Assembly: GCF_003443535.1 (NCBI RefSeq)
Contig: NZ_CP031946.1
Span: forward strand, 558,001 to 622,000
Source: Ruegeria sp. AD91A
GTDB lineage: Bacteria > Pseudomonadota > Alphaproteobacteria > Rhodobacterales > Rhodobacteraceae
Reading direction: 5' to 3'
Length of the DNA: 64,000 nt
Shown here: piece after piece, positions 33,545 to 43,300 of the stretch
Layout: every line of letters starts with the position of its first letter
Numbering within the stretch: position 1 is the stretch's first letter
Position numbers and translations under genes: made by a program
The notes under the pieces: model-generated
What the model was told of the DNA's origin: nothing
The model's input: the letters and a program-made list of their open reading frames with translations, nothing else
Databases searched by the model: none

Positions 33545-34369
33545 ATGCCCGAGACGATGTTGCTGACCCAGATGCTGGGCCTTTTGCTTGTGATCGGAGC
33601 GCTGGCCGGCGTACTTGCCGGATTGCTGGGGGTTGGCGGTGGAATTGTTTTGGTGCCCGCCTTTTTCTATGCGTTTCAAACTCTAGGATATGGCGGTCCG
33701 CAGTTGATGCAACTGTGTCTGGCCACGTCGCTGGCAACGATAATCGTGACATCGGTCCGATCCGTTCTTGCGCACAATAAGAAGGGTGCGGTGGATTGGG
33801 ATATCCTGCGCGGTTGGGGGCCGGGTATCGTCGTCGGGGCGATCATCGGGGTTCTGGTTGCTTCGGCTCTGCGCACCGAGGCCTTGCAGGCGCTGTTCGG
33901 CATACTGGGAATGGTGATCGGAGCTTACCTTGGGCTGGGACGTTCGGACTGGCGGCTAGGGGATGTCATGCCCGGTGGAATAACGCGGGCCATCCTGTCT
34001 CCCGCGGTCGGGTTTCTTTCCGTTCTGATGGGGATAGGCGGTGGTAGTTTTGGTGTGCCGCTGATGAGTCTTTACAACACGCCGATCCACCGTGCCGTGG
34101 CAACCGCGGCCGGATTTGGTGTGATCATTGCCGTGCCCTCGGTCATCGGGTTTTTGTTCATGGATATTGCACCGGAACATCGGCCACCGCTGACCATTGG
34201 GGCGGTCAATCTTGTGGCTTTCGGTATTGTCGTGGCAATGACGATGATCACCGCGCCTTGGGGGGTGAAGCTGGCCCATGCGATGGACCCGAAACCTTTG
34301 AAGCGCGTATTCGCTGTGTTCCTTACACTGGTGGCGCTCAATATGCTTCGCAAGGCAATAGGTTTGTGA
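33545..34369 (+). CDS. TauE/SafE-family sulfite exporter-like protein
   Basis: A 274-residue polytopic membrane protein of the TauE/SafE (DUF81) family with two repeated halves of about four membrane segments. The glycine-rich starts GALAGVLAGLLGVGGGIVLVPAFFYAF and LSVLMGIGGGSFGVPLMSLYNTP are the two internal repeats, at about residues 20-46 and 156-180. The family includes exporters of sulfite, sulfoacetate and other organosulfur anions. The stop overlaps the start of the next gene (GTGA), so they are translated together. Confidence 0.88.
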   Translation: MPETMLLTQMLGLLLVIGALAGVLAGLLGVGGGIVLVPAFFYAFQTLGYGGPQLMQLCLATSLATIIVTSVRSVLAHNKKGAVDWDILRGWGPGIVVGAIIGVLVASALRTEALQALFGILGMVIGAYLGLGRSDWRLGDVMPGGITRAILSPAVGFLSVLMGIGGGSFGVPLMSLYNTPIHRAVATAAGFGVIIAVPSVIGFLFMDIAPEHRPPLTIGAVNLVAFGIVVAMTMITAPWGVKLAHAMDPKPLKRVFAVFLTLVALNMLRKAIGL

Positions 34370-35148
34370 CCGACTTCCGCGTCAAGGGCTGGGTGAAATT
34401 TCCATATGATCGGGTGCTTGCAGCTTGGGTGGGTCATGCGCTGCCCGCCGCACGGGCCTCGATAACGGATCCGTCCCATGCTGACTGGCTTGACTGCGAA
34501 GGGACGTGGTTCATTGGTGTCGACGCGTTGCCCAATGACGCGCAGGGCAGGGTTGGCCGATCGGGGCCTCTGGCCGGAACCGCCATGTCATTCATTGCAG
34601 AGCGTTTTGGGGAATTGCCGCTTCACAAGGGGCAAGTCTCGGTCATGTATCCGGGATATCCACGTCCGCGTCGGGGGGAAAACGAGGCCGCCGCGCGGTA
34701 TCGCAAAAACCGGGACGCGGCCCATGTGGACGGCCTGCGCCCGATGGGGCCGGATCGTCACCGCCGCGTGGATGAGCCGCATGCCTGGATTTTGGGTATA
34801 CCGCTGACCAAGGCCAGCCGGAATGCGTCGCCCATGGTGTTGTGGGAAGGCAGCCATCATATCCTGGGTGCGGCGTTCAGGCGCGCTCTTGCAGGGAAGC
34901 CACAAGAGCGCCTGCATGAAGTCGATATTACGGATATCTACCAATCAGCCCGTCGCGAGGTGTTCGAAACCTGTCCGCGAATCGAATTGCCAGCCAAACC
35001 GGGCGAGGCTTACGTGCTGCACCGCCACTGTCTGCACGGGGTTGCCTCTTGGGCAGACACGGCAAACGCAGGGCCGGATGGACGGATGATCGCCTATTTC
35101 CGCCCGGAATGTGCCGGGGGTGTAGCCGAATGGATCGAATCCCCTTAA
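34366..35148 (+). CDS. Phytanoyl-CoA-type 2-oxoglutarate/Fe(II) oxygenase-like protein
   Basis: A 260-residue protein with iron-ligand geometry of 2OG-dependent oxygenases: H-x-D at His120/Asp122 (RDAAHVDG) and a distal His in VLHRHCLHGVASW. The linker IELPAKPGEAYVLHRHCLHG resembles PhyH-family proteins. The GTG at 34366 overlaps the exporter stop, giving coupled translation; the longer frame from 34258 lies inside the exporter. Function and substrate are unknown; the pairing with an organic-anion exporter is the only clue. Confidence 0.72.
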   Translation: MTDFRVKGWVKFPYDRVLAAWVGHALPAARASITDPSHADWLDCEGTWFIGVDALPNDAQGRVGRSGPLAGTAMSFIAERFGELPLHKGQVSVMYPGYPRPRRGENEAAARYRKNRDAAHVDGLRPMGPDRHRRVDEPHAWILGIPLTKASRNASPMVLWEGSHHILGAAFRRALAGKPQERLHEVDITDIYQSARREVFETCPRIELPAKPGEAYVLHRHCLHGVASWADTANAGPDGRMIAYFRPECAGGVAEWIESP

Positions 35149-35184
35149 CCTCCTGTCATTGTTTGGCTTTGGAGGTTTTGACCG

Positions 35185-35913
35185 ATGATTACGGTCCATA
35201 CGAATTCTGATGGTGCTTTGATAGAAGTCGAGTTGTCGGGGCAAGTCACCAGCGCCGACTACGCGGATGTCTTGGTTCCTGCGATCGAAGCAGCGCTGAC
35301 CGAACACGACTCGGTTCGGCTTTTGGCCATCGTGCAGCCGGAGTTCAAGGGGTATGATTTGGGTGCGGCATGGTCTGACACCAAGCTGGGGCTCAGTCAC
35401 TGGCGGGGCTTCGATCGGATCGCGGTTGTTGCCGATCAGGGCTGGGTGCAAACCAGCATCCGACTGGCGGCCCCGATCCTGCCGTGTCCCGTTCAGGTAT
35501 TCGAATTGGCCGAGCTTGAGGCCGCGCGCCGCTGGATGCGCGAGTCGCTGGGATCCATTCACGTGACGGATCTGGAGGGCCCATGTGTTCAGATCAGCCT
35601 TTTGGGAAAGCTGGACCCGGAGGAATACAAGCAGGCAGAGCGCGACCTGAACGCTTTGTTGCATGATCGATCCGGGTTTCGCTTGTTGATTGACCTGAGG
35701 GAATTTGATGGCTGGCAGGGGTTGTCGGCTCTTGCAGCGCATTTTCGTCTGGCCAGCCGACATATCGGGCAACTGGACCGCGCAGCCATCGTTGGGGACA
35801 AAAGCTGGCAGCACATGGCGCAACGCGTAGCCAGTCATGTGTTGGGCACACGGACTCAGTTCTTTCCGTCCGAGGATATCGAAAATGCCAAAACCTGGTT
35901 GGCCGCCGGATAA
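35185..35913 (+). CDS. Tandem SpoIIAA/STAS-like protein
   Basis: A 242-residue cytoplasmic protein made of two copies of a SpoIIAA-like (STAS/SEC14) fold, about residues 1-120 and 125-242. Each copy begins with a strand rich in hydrophobics (IEVELSGQVTSADYADVLVPAIEAAL; VQISLLGKLDPEEYKQAERDLNALL) and ends in HWRGFDRIAVVADQGWVQ or HIGQLDRAAIVGDKSWQH. Members of this family are small, stress-linked and of unclear role; the double form is less common than single domains. The ribosome binding site GGAGG lies in a small inverted repeat with AACCTCC 15-20 bases upstream, which could affect its access. Confidence 0.75.
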   Translation: MITVHTNSDGALIEVELSGQVTSADYADVLVPAIEAALTEHDSVRLLAIVQPEFKGYDLGAAWSDTKLGLSHWRGFDRIAVVADQGWVQTSIRLAAPILPCPVQVFELAELEAARRWMRESLGSIHVTDLEGPCVQISLLGKLDPEEYKQAERDLNALLHDRSGFRLLIDLREFDGWQGLSALAAHFRLASRHIGQLDRAAIVGDKSWQHMAQRVASHVLGTRTQFFPSEDIENAKTWLAAG

Positions 35914-36553
35914 GGAACTTCGCTATACCCTCACGTGTTTTAACTGATTCAACTGCCAGCAGGCGGCCCCTGTGTTGTGTCCGCAGGTCAGGGCAAAGCG
36001 CCGTTGAGCGCGAGGAGACCAAATCTGATTGGCTTTTTCCGCCGTTCCACGCTTTCCACAGGTCTTGACACCGTTCCGGACAAAAGTTGTGACGTAAGGG
36101 AACTGGTGGGTTTTTTCGTGGAATATCTGACGTTAACGTCAAACCAGACCAAAAACCGTGTGTTTTCCCCCTAATATTGACCGGAAGTGCCCTTACCTAC
36201 GCCGTGTCGCTGCGGGCCTCCACTCACGTTGAACAGATGCGTTCATGAGCTGGCCCCTCTTGGAGCTCGACCTCGGCCCGCGGCGGCACAGTTATTGGAA
36301 GCGGGAAGTTTGCGATGACATTTAAGTTGTTGATGGAAAGATTTACTGCACGAAAGACGCCTTCATTCGAGGTGGTCAAGACCTGCAAGAAACATGTCCA
36401 ACGTGCACGAGAAGAATCCGAGACTGCAAAAACGAGTAGATCCGAAATTGTAGCTCTGTTCGAGACAGAGCTGCGCGGGCAAGACACGAACAGGTCGGCC
36501 CACGACAAATCCAATGACCGCAGGGATACGTCCCCAAAGCAGACTGGCTGACT
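35914..36553. other. Intergenic region with orphan palindrome and weak small ORF
   Basis: 640 bases with no gene I can support. A 78-codon open frame at 36315-36551 (plus) begins after GGGAAG, is lysine- and arginine-rich and unrecognised; it may be a small protein or chance. The rest shows TGACGTTAACGTCA at 36128-36141, a perfect 14-bp palindrome, and T-rich runs. No RNA gene was recognised. Confidence 0.4.
36128..36141. promoter_or_regulatory. Orphan 14-bp palindrome
   Basis: TGACGTTAACGTCA is a perfect palindrome in the gap after the STAS-like gene. The ACGTTAACGT core resembles operators of MerR-type regulators of branched-chain amino acid breakdown, but no such genes are close. It could control a small gene downstream or be a left-over site. 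Confidence 0.4.
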
Positions 36554-36790
36554 TTAGGAGCCGTTTATGCGCGCTGCACGCCCGCCACGGCGTTTGCTGA
36601 GGCGCGGCTTTCTGGTTGGCAGGTTTTCCATGATTTCGGCGCGTTCGCTGCTGTCCATCTTGGACCAGCGGGTGATTTCATCAATCGTGCGATAACAGCC
36701 GGTACAGATACGTTCCGTAGGGTGAACGACACAGATCTGGACACAAGGGCTTTCGACCTCATTCCTTTTCCAAACCATATTCGTCATCAC
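36554..36790 (-). CDS. DUF1289 domain protein
   Basis: A 78-residue protein with four conserved cysteines in VESPCVQICVVHPTERICTGCYRTIDEI, the DUF1289 signature of small iron-sulfur or zinc proteins. The tail is Arg-rich (KPRLSKRRGGRAARINGS). The function is not known; DUF1289 genes commonly sit next to ruvX or respiratory genes in alphaproteobacteria. It lies 14 bases after the ruvX stop on the same strand, so it is probably part of the ccmI-ruvX transcript. Confidence 0.88.
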   Translation of the reverse strand: MMTNMVWKRNEVESPCVQICVVHPTERICTGCYRTIDEITRWSKMDSSERAEIMENLPTRKPRLSKRRGGRAARINGS

Positions 36791-36804
36791 TGGTCTCCGA
36801 CCTG

Positions 36805-37269
36805 TTACAAAAAGCGCAGCCTGTCCAGCGCCCCTTGCAAGATATAGCCGGCTGCAACGTGATCAATAACCTGTCCGCGACGTTTTCGTGTCGTATCCGC
36901 CTCAAGCAGTGCTTTTTCTGCCGCAACTGTGCTGAGCCGTTCGTCCCAAAATCCGATGGGCAAATCGGTCAGGCGGGACAAATTGCGGGCAAATGCCCGC
37001 GTTGACTGGCATCTTGGCCCTTCGCTGCCATCCATGTTCTTGGGCAACCCCAGCAAGATGCCTCCGATCTCGCGATCGGTCACAATTTCGATCAGGCGGG
37101 CGGAATCGAGCGTGAATTTCTTGCGCCGTACCGTTTCCAGCGGGCTGGCGACGCCGCGCATCCGGTCGGACACCGCGACGCCGATTGTCTTTTCCCCAAG
37201 GTCCAGCCCCATAAGGGCACTCATAGGTTGCAGCGCTGCTGCAAATTCTTCGATAGCGTCATGGATCAT
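36805..37269 (-). CDS. ruvX: Putative pre-16S rRNA nuclease / RuvX (YqgF)
   Basis: A 154-residue RNase H-fold protein of the YqgF/RuvX family. Three acidic active-site positions are seen: Asp in MGLDLGEKTIGVAVSD, the Glu/Asp of PIGFWDERLST, and Asp in GQVIDHVAAGYIL. RuvX is annotated as Holliday-junction resolvase; in E. coli YqgF processes the 16S rRNA 5' end. The start codon overlaps the ccmI stop (ATGA), giving coupled translation. A longer N-terminus (MIHDAIEEFAAALQ) than usual precedes the LMGLDLG start, and the true start may be the internal MSALMGLD. Confidence 0.9.
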   Translation of the reverse strand: MIHDAIEEFAAALQPMSALMGLDLGEKTIGVAVSDRMRGVASPLETVRRKKFTLDSARLIEIVTDREIGGILLGLPKNMDGSEGPRCQSTRAFARNLSRLTDLPIGFWDERLSTVAAEKALLEADTTRKRRGQVIDHVAAGYILQGALDRLRFL

Positions 37270-38486
37270 TGAGCGATCCCGGCTTGAAGGGCCGCCGCAT
37301 CGATGATCTGCAACGCCTCTGAGTTGCCGGCAAACACTTCCATGGCCTCATCCCGTATATCGATGGCACGCTGGCCCTGGCCTAGAACGCCCAAGGCGGC
37401 GATCAGACGGGCCCATTCCTCGGGGGACCCGCCTTCTGTCGCCAGACGATCAGACAACTGGTCCACCATACCCTGAATCATCTGCTGCCGTTCTTCGGGG
37501 CTCAGCTCTGCGGCGGCGGCCATGTCTTCCTGACTGGGGCCGGGTGCCGTGCTCAGATCCGGCGCATTGAATACACCGGCCCGAAATGCCAGTTCGTCGA
37601 TCTGAGCCCGTATCGCTCCGGCCCATGGTGCACCTGCCGGGGCATCCTGCAACGTTTCAACCCACATACGATAGGCGAGGTCCGGCCGCCCGATCTGGGC
37701 CAGCATCTGCCCCCAATAATAGCGTGCCGGGCCGTGACGAGGGTCACGGTTCAGCGCTTCGATCAGGGCCTGTTCCGCTTCGGGTGAGACGTAACCACCC
37801 GCCGCCAGAATCATCATTTCAGCCAAATCCGCGTAAGTGTCGGCCGTGGCAGTGTCGCCGGACAGTTCGATCACCCTTTGCTGCGCGGTGTACCCATCCT
37901 TGAAGTTGCCTGCATTCGTCTCGTGCTGCGCCAGCAGCATCTGACCCTGCAAATCGTCTGGCCGGTTCGCTACCGTTTCACGCAACTGCTTCAGCAGGTT
38001 CGCATAGCTTTCGTCCAGCTGCGCAGGTTGGGGCGGGGTCGCCAGCTCTTCCGCGGCGCTTTGGGATGGCCGGTTGGCGCGCACTTCTTTGGCCAATTCA
38101 AGCCGTGCGGTCAGAGGCATATCGGGTAATCCGACGGCCCCGGTGCGATTATACATCGCCAATGCGCCACCGATCAGAAGCAGCGAGATTGCCAAGATCG
38201 ACAACGCTGAAACGGTACGAGAAGGCCCGGCGTCGGCGCTCTCTTTTTTCATCTGGTCGTCTGCGGCCAGAATACGGCGGGAAATTTCCGTGCGGACCCG
38301 TTCAGCGTCGGCCTCGCCAATGACCCCGCGCGCCAGATCCCGGTCCACACCGGCCAACTGTTCGCGATAAACCCGCAGATCGTAAGCCGCAGCGGGTTCA
38401 TCCCCACGGCGTTTGCGCAGCAGAGTAAAGCTGAGAAAAGCTGCGATCAGCAGCGCGACAAGAAAAATCAGAACCCAGAACGTCAT
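37266..38486 (-). CDS. ccmI: Cytochrome c biogenesis protein CcmI
   Basis: Presents apocytochrome c to the haem ligase CcmF/H. A 406-residue protein with two N-terminal membrane segments (FWVLIFLVALLIAAFLSFTLL and SALSILAISLLLIGGALAMY, near residues 3-23 and 95-115), a periplasmic stretch and TPR repeats in the C-terminal half (YADLAEMMILAAGGYVSPEAEQALIEALNRDPRHGPARYYWGQ). Start 38486 has a GGAGGG site nine bases upstream; the longer frame of 43 residues is rejected. No other ccm genes are in the window. It is divergent from soxB over 176 bases. Confidence 0.94.
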   Translation of the reverse strand: MTFWVLIFLVALLIAAFLSFTLLRKRRGDEPAAAYDLRVYREQLAGVDRDLARGVIGEADAERVRTEISRRILAADDQMKKESADAGPSRTVSALSILAISLLLIGGALAMYNRTGAVGLPDMPLTARLELAKEVRANRPSQSAAEELATPPQPAQLDESYANLLKQLRETVANRPDDLQGQMLLAQHETNAGNFKDGYTAQQRVIELSGDTATADTYADLAEMMILAAGGYVSPEAEQALIEALNRDPRHGPARYYWGQMLAQIGRPDLAYRMWVETLQDAPAGAPWAGAIRAQIDELAFRAGVFNAPDLSTAPGPSQEDMAAAAELSPEERQQMIQGMVDQLSDRLATEGGSPEEWARLIAALGVLGQGQRAIDIRDEAMEVFAGNSEALQIIDAAALQAGIAQ

Positions 38487-38559
38487 GGTCCCTCCGAGGA
38501 TGCTGCCCTGACTTAGACCTGTGAGGCGTCCGACAAAAGGGACAAATGGCCGCGAATGA

Positions 38560-38571
38560 GCGACATGTCGC
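38560..38571. promoter_or_regulatory. Palindrome in ccmI-soxB divergent region, site 1
   Basis: GCGACATGTCGC, a perfect 12-bp palindrome 92 bases before the soxB start. It abuts the second inverted repeat at 38570-38587. The two together suggest a regulator of sarcosine oxidase expression, unknown at present. Confidence 0.5.
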
Positions 38572-38587
38572 AATAGTGCTATATTGC
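38570..38587. promoter_or_regulatory. Palindrome in ccmI-soxB divergent region, site 2
   Basis: GCAATA-GTGCTA-TATTGC, an inverted repeat of 6-base arms and 6-base spacer, starting two bases inside the previous palindrome. It lies between ccmI and soxB and is a good candidate operator. Confidence 0.5.
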
Positions 38588-38662
38588 GGCGTTGCACGGC
38601 AGGGCTAAAATGCACTCACACGGCATATCTGCGCCCAATCACCGAACCGGATGGATTCGCAC

Positions 38663-39907
38663 ATGAAACACTATTCAGCCTTTGCTGTGGCGCGGGAAGC
38701 TCTGCGCTATCACACCGGATGGGAGCGCGCCTGGCGCTCACCCGAACCCAAGAAGCGTTATGACGTCATCATCGTTGGTGCTGGCGGTCATGGTCTGGCG
38801 ACCGCGTATTACCTTGGTAAGAACTACGGTATTCAGAATGTCGCGGTTATCGAAAAAGGCTGGCTGGGCGGTGGCAACACCGGCCGCAACACGACGATCA
38901 TCCGCTCGAACTACCTGCAGGACCCGTCTGCCGCAATCTACGAGAAAGCGCGCAGCCTCTACGAGGACCTGAGCCAGGAGCTGAACTACAACATCATGTT
39001 CAGCCCGCGCGGTGTCATCATGTTGGCGCAGACCCAGCACGAGATCCGCGGCTATCAGCGAACGGCCCATGCCAACGCCCTGCAAGGCGTAAAGACTGAA
39101 TGGATCGGTCCCGAACGCGTCAAGCAACTGGTGCCTATCATCAACCTGGACGGCCCCCGGTATCCGGTTCTGGGCGGCCTTTGGCAGGAACGCGGGGGCA
39201 CTGCGCGCCATGATGCGGTGGCGTGGGGCTATGCGCGTGCCTGTTCGGCGATGGGTATGGATATCATCCAGCAATGCGAAGTCACCGGTATACGCTCGGA
39301 TAAAGGTCGCGTCGTCGGGGTCGACACCACCAAGGGTGCCATCGATTGTGACAAGCTGGGCATCGTCGTCGCGGGCCATTCGGGTCAGTTGGCCGAGATG
39401 GCGGGCTTCCGTCTGCCGCTGGAAGCCGTTGCGTTGCAGGCGCTGGTATCGGAGCCCATCAAACCCTGCATGGATGTGGTTGTGATGGCCAACACCGTGC
39501 ACGGCTACATGTCTCAGTCTGACAAGGGCGAGATGGTGATCGGCGGGGGAACCGACGGGTTCAACAACTTCACGCAGCGCGGGTCTTTCCATCATATTGA
39601 GGAAACGGTGCGGGCGCTTGTCGAAACCTTCCCAATGATTTCGCGCCTGAAGATGCTGCGTCAGTGGGGCGGGATCGTGGACATGACCGGTGACCGCTCG
39701 CCCATCCTGTCGAAAACGTCTTTGCAGGGCTGCTTTATCAATGGCGGCTGGGGCACCGGTGGCTTCAAGGCGATTCCGGGCTCGGGCTGGGGGATGGCGC
39801 AGTTGATGGCCACGGGACATTCACCGCTGACCGAAGCCTTCTCGCTGGACCGCTTCAAAGAGGGCCGCTTCATTGACGAAAGCGTCGCCGCCGGGGTGGC
39901 ACACTAA
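38663..39907 (+). CDS. soxB: Sarcosine oxidase subunit beta
   Basis: Beta (catalytic) subunit of heterotetrameric sarcosine oxidase, which oxidatively demethylates sarcosine to glycine and passes the one-carbon unit to tetrahydrofolate. A 414-residue DAO-family flavoprotein with the dinucleotide fold VIIVGAGGHGLATAYYLGKNY, the GGGNTGRNTTIIRSNYL region and the C-terminal block FINGGWGTGGFKAIPGSG. The start MKHYSAFAVAREALRYHTGWERAW matches SoxB; an ATG 12 bases further up is possible. It leads the operon soxB-soxD-soxA-soxG. Confidence 0.96.
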   Translation: MKHYSAFAVAREALRYHTGWERAWRSPEPKKRYDVIIVGAGGHGLATAYYLGKNYGIQNVAVIEKGWLGGGNTGRNTTIIRSNYLQDPSAAIYEKARSLYEDLSQELNYNIMFSPRGVIMLAQTQHEIRGYQRTAHANALQGVKTEWIGPERVKQLVPIINLDGPRYPVLGGLWQERGGTARHDAVAWGYARACSAMGMDIIQQCEVTGIRSDKGRVVGVDTTKGAIDCDKLGIVVAGHSGQLAEMAGFRLPLEAVALQALVSEPIKPCMDVVVMANTVHGYMSQSDKGEMVIGGGTDGFNNFTQRGSFHHIEETVRALVETFPMISRLKMLRQWGGIVDMTGDRSPILSKTSLQGCFINGGWGTGGFKAIPGSGWGMAQLMATGHSPLTEAFSLDRFKEGRFIDESVAAGVAH

Positions 39908-39982
39908 GGGGGGTCCCCAAGGTGCCAGAAAACAGAATTCAGGTCGGCCCCCGCGCCGACCGACCGCCAAAAGGATGACAAC

Positions 39983-40312
39983 ATGCTAATCCTGAATTGC
40001 CCCTATTGCGGCGTAGACGCCGAAGAAACCGAACTGGCCGCTGGTGGTGAGGCGCATCTGAAGCGTTTCGGCCCGGGCTCGTCCGAAGACGAGTTCCACG
40101 ACTACCTGTTCATGCGTGAAAACCCGAAGGGTGTTCACTTTGAACGCTGGCGGCACGCCAATGGCTGCGGCAAGTGGTTCCACGCCGCTCGCTGCACGCA
40201 GACACTCGAAGTGTTCGGCACCTATTCCGCGCAGGTCACCGAGCCGCCGCAAGACATCAAGGATGCCATCACCGCTAAACGGCCCGGCTGGACGTGGAGA
40301 GAGTTCTCCTGA
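39983..40312 (+). CDS. soxD: Sarcosine oxidase subunit delta
   Basis: A 109-residue subunit carrying the structural zinc: Cys6 and Cys9 in NCPYCG, with further ligands in HANGCGKWFHAARCTQT. It helps hold alpha and beta subunits. It stands 75 bases after soxB. In this order (soxB, soxD, soxA, soxG) and with these lengths the operon is the standard bacterial form. Confidence 0.95.
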   Translation: MLILNCPYCGVDAEETELAAGGEAHLKRFGPGSSEDEFHDYLFMRENPKGVHFERWRHANGCGKWFHAARCTQTLEVFGTYSAQVTEPPQDIKDAITAKRPGWTWREFS

Positions 40313-40315
40313 TGC

Positions 40316-40346
40316 TTCATCTTTTCAAAAATACTCCCGCCGGAGG
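40316..40346. repeat. Possible roseobacter-type intergenic repeat
   Basis: The sequence around CAAAAATACTCCCGCCGGAGG between soxD and soxA resembles a short element I recall in many Rhodobacterales intergenic regions. It is followed by GGAGG...CCTCC (40342-40357), which makes a small stem just before soxA and may affect its translation. The identification is from memory. Confidence 0.4.
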
Positions 40347-40379
40347 TTTTGACGCCTCCACATGCGAAAGGTCAGCGAC

Positions 40380-43300
40380 ATGAGCACCCGTCTCGCAAAA
40401 CAAGGCCGGCTGATTGACCGGTCGAAGAAAGTTACATTTACCTTTAACGGCACTTCTATGCAGGGTTACGAAGGCGATACGCTCGCCTCAGCGCTGCTGG
40501 CCAACGATCAGATGATGATGGGCCGGTCGTTCAAGTACCACCGTCCCCGCGGCGTTGTCGCCAGCGGCGCGGAAGAGCCGAACGCCCTTGTCGGTCTGGG
40601 ACAGGGCAACCGGTTCGAGCCGAACCATCGCGCCACGACGACCGAGTTGTTCAACGGCTTGACCGCAATTTCACAGAACCATTGGCCAAGCCTTGAACAT
40701 GATATCGGCGCGGTTAACACGGCGTTTGCCCGGTTTCTGCCGGCCGGATTCTACTACAAGACCTTCATCCACCCCAAGCCTTTCTGGAAACACGTCTACG
40801 AACCTTTCATCCGGCAGTCGGCGGGATTGGGCAAGGCGCCCGACAAGGACAACCGGGATGCCGACACTTATGAGCACTTCTACGCCTTTACAGATGTTTT
40901 GGTGATTGGTGGTGGTGTGGCTGGTTTGCAGGCGGCCAAGGCGGCGGCACAATCCGGTGCGAAGGTTCTGCTGATAGAGCAGACCGCGCATTGGGGCGGT
41001 CGCGCCCCGGTTGACGGAGGCACCGTCAATGGTGAGCCTGTGGATAAGTTCGTGGAACAATTGGTTTCCGAACTCGAAACAATGGACAACGTTATTATGC
41101 GCATACGCTGCATGGGAGCGGGTGTTTACGATCATGGTTATGTGTTGGGATACGAACGTCTGACGGACCACACGCCGGGCGTGCAGGGCCCGCGCCACCG
41201 CTTGTGGCGTATTCGTGCCAAGCAAATTGTGACGGCAACAGGTGCAATTGAAAGACCATTGTCCTTTGCTGGCAACGATGTTCCGGGTGTGATGCTGGCT
41301 GCGGCCATGCGCGATTATGTCGTGAACTGGGGGGTGACTCCGGGGGATCGTGTCATCGTCGCCACCAACAATGATGACGCTTACCGCACCGCGATTATCC
41401 TGAAACAGGCAGGTGTGGATGTTTTGCGTATTGTTGACGCACGGGCAACGGCTGGACCTTTGGCGGAAGAAGCCCGCCAGTTGGGTATCCGCGTCGATCC
41501 GGGCAAGGCCATTGCCAAAGTCAAAGGCGGCAAGCGCGTCAAAAAGGTTGCCATCTGCAATCAGGAAGGTGTCGGCGGCGCGCGTGAAGAGGTTGAGGCG
41601 GATGCGGTCGCCATGTCTGGTGGCTGGTCTCCGGTCGTGCACATGTGGTCCCATTGCGGAGGCAAGCTGATCTGGGACGACGCGAACGCGCATTTCCGGC
41701 CAGATCCTGAGCGTCCACCGCTGGGGGCCGACGGCAAGGGGTTCGTTGTTGCTGCTGGCGCGTCCAACGGTCCTCTGGCGTTGCAAGATGTACTGACAGA
41801 CGCCCATGTCGCCGGTAAGGCCGCTGCCAAGGCGGCTGGCTTCAAACCCAAGAACACCAAGGCGCCCGCAGGTGAGACAACCGTCGAAGCGCCGATGGAA
41901 GCGGTTTGGCTCATGCCGGCAAATGCAGAAGTTCAATTGCGCATGAAGTCCTGGCTGGACTTCCAAAACGACGTCAAAGTTTCAGACGTCCAACTGGCTG
42001 CGCGCGAAGGGTATGAAAGCGTCGAACACACCAAGCGCTACACTACGCTGGGTATGGCAACTGATCAGGGTAAATTGAGCAACATCAACGGATTGGCAAT
42101 CCTTGCTGATGCGCTGGAATCCGAAATCCCCAAGGTTGGCACAACGACCTTCCGCCCGCCCTATACGCCTATCTCGATGGGTGCGATCGGCGGTGAGGCA
42201 CGGGGTGAGGTCTTTCAGCCAATCCGTCAGACACCGATGCACAACTGGCACGACAGGAACGGCGCCGACTGGGAGCCGGTTGGCCATTGGCGCCGTGCCT
42301 ATGCCTATGTCCGCCCCGGTGAGTCTGTGCACGACGCGGTCAATCGCGAGGTCAAGAACACCCGCGAAAACCTCGGCCTGCTGGATGCCTCGACGTTGGG
42401 CAAACTGATCGTCAAAGGCCCGGATGCCGGCAAGTTCCTCGACATGATGTACACCAACATGATGTCCACGCTGAAGGTCGGCAAGTGTCGCTACGGTCTG
42501 ATGTGTTCGGAAAACGGCTTTCTGATCGACGACGGCGTTGTCGCCCGAATCGACGAGGACACATGGCTGTGCCACACGACTACCGGCGGAGCCGAGCGCA
42601 TCCATGGTCATATGGAAGAATGGCTTCAGACGGAATGGTGGGACTGGAAAGTCTATGTTGCCAACGTGACCGAGCAATACGCGCAGGTCGCCGTGGTTGG
42701 CCCCAACGCCCGCAAGGTGCTGGAGAAGCTGGGCGGCATGGATGTCAGCAAAGAGGCGCTGCCCTTCATGGAATGGCGCGATGGCAAGATCGGAGACTTC
42801 GTTTGCCGGGCCTACCGCATTTCGTTCTCGGGCGAGTTGTCGTACGAAATCGCCGTGCCCGCAAGTCATGGTCAGGCGTTCTGGGATGCCCTGATGGAGG
42901 CAGGTAGAGAATTCGGCGTCATGCCGTACGGAACCGAATGCCTGCACATCCTGCGGGCCGAGAAGGGCTTTATCATGATCGGCGACGAGACCGACGGCAC
43001 CGTGATCCCGCAGGATTTGGGGCTGCACTGGGCGCTTTCGAAAAAGAAAGAGGACTATCTGGGCAAACGTGCCCATTCCCGCAGCCACATGGCGGATCCC
43101 GAGCGTTGGAAACTGGTCGGTCTCGAGACTGTGGATGGATCGGTTCTGCCGGATGGTGCTTACGCGGTGGGCGAGGGCGTCAATGCCAACGGTCAGCGCA
43201 ATATGATCGGCCGTGTGACGTCGACATATTACTCTGCCAACCTCGACAAGGGTATCGCCATGGGGCTGATCAAACACGGTCCCGACCGCATGGGCGAGAT

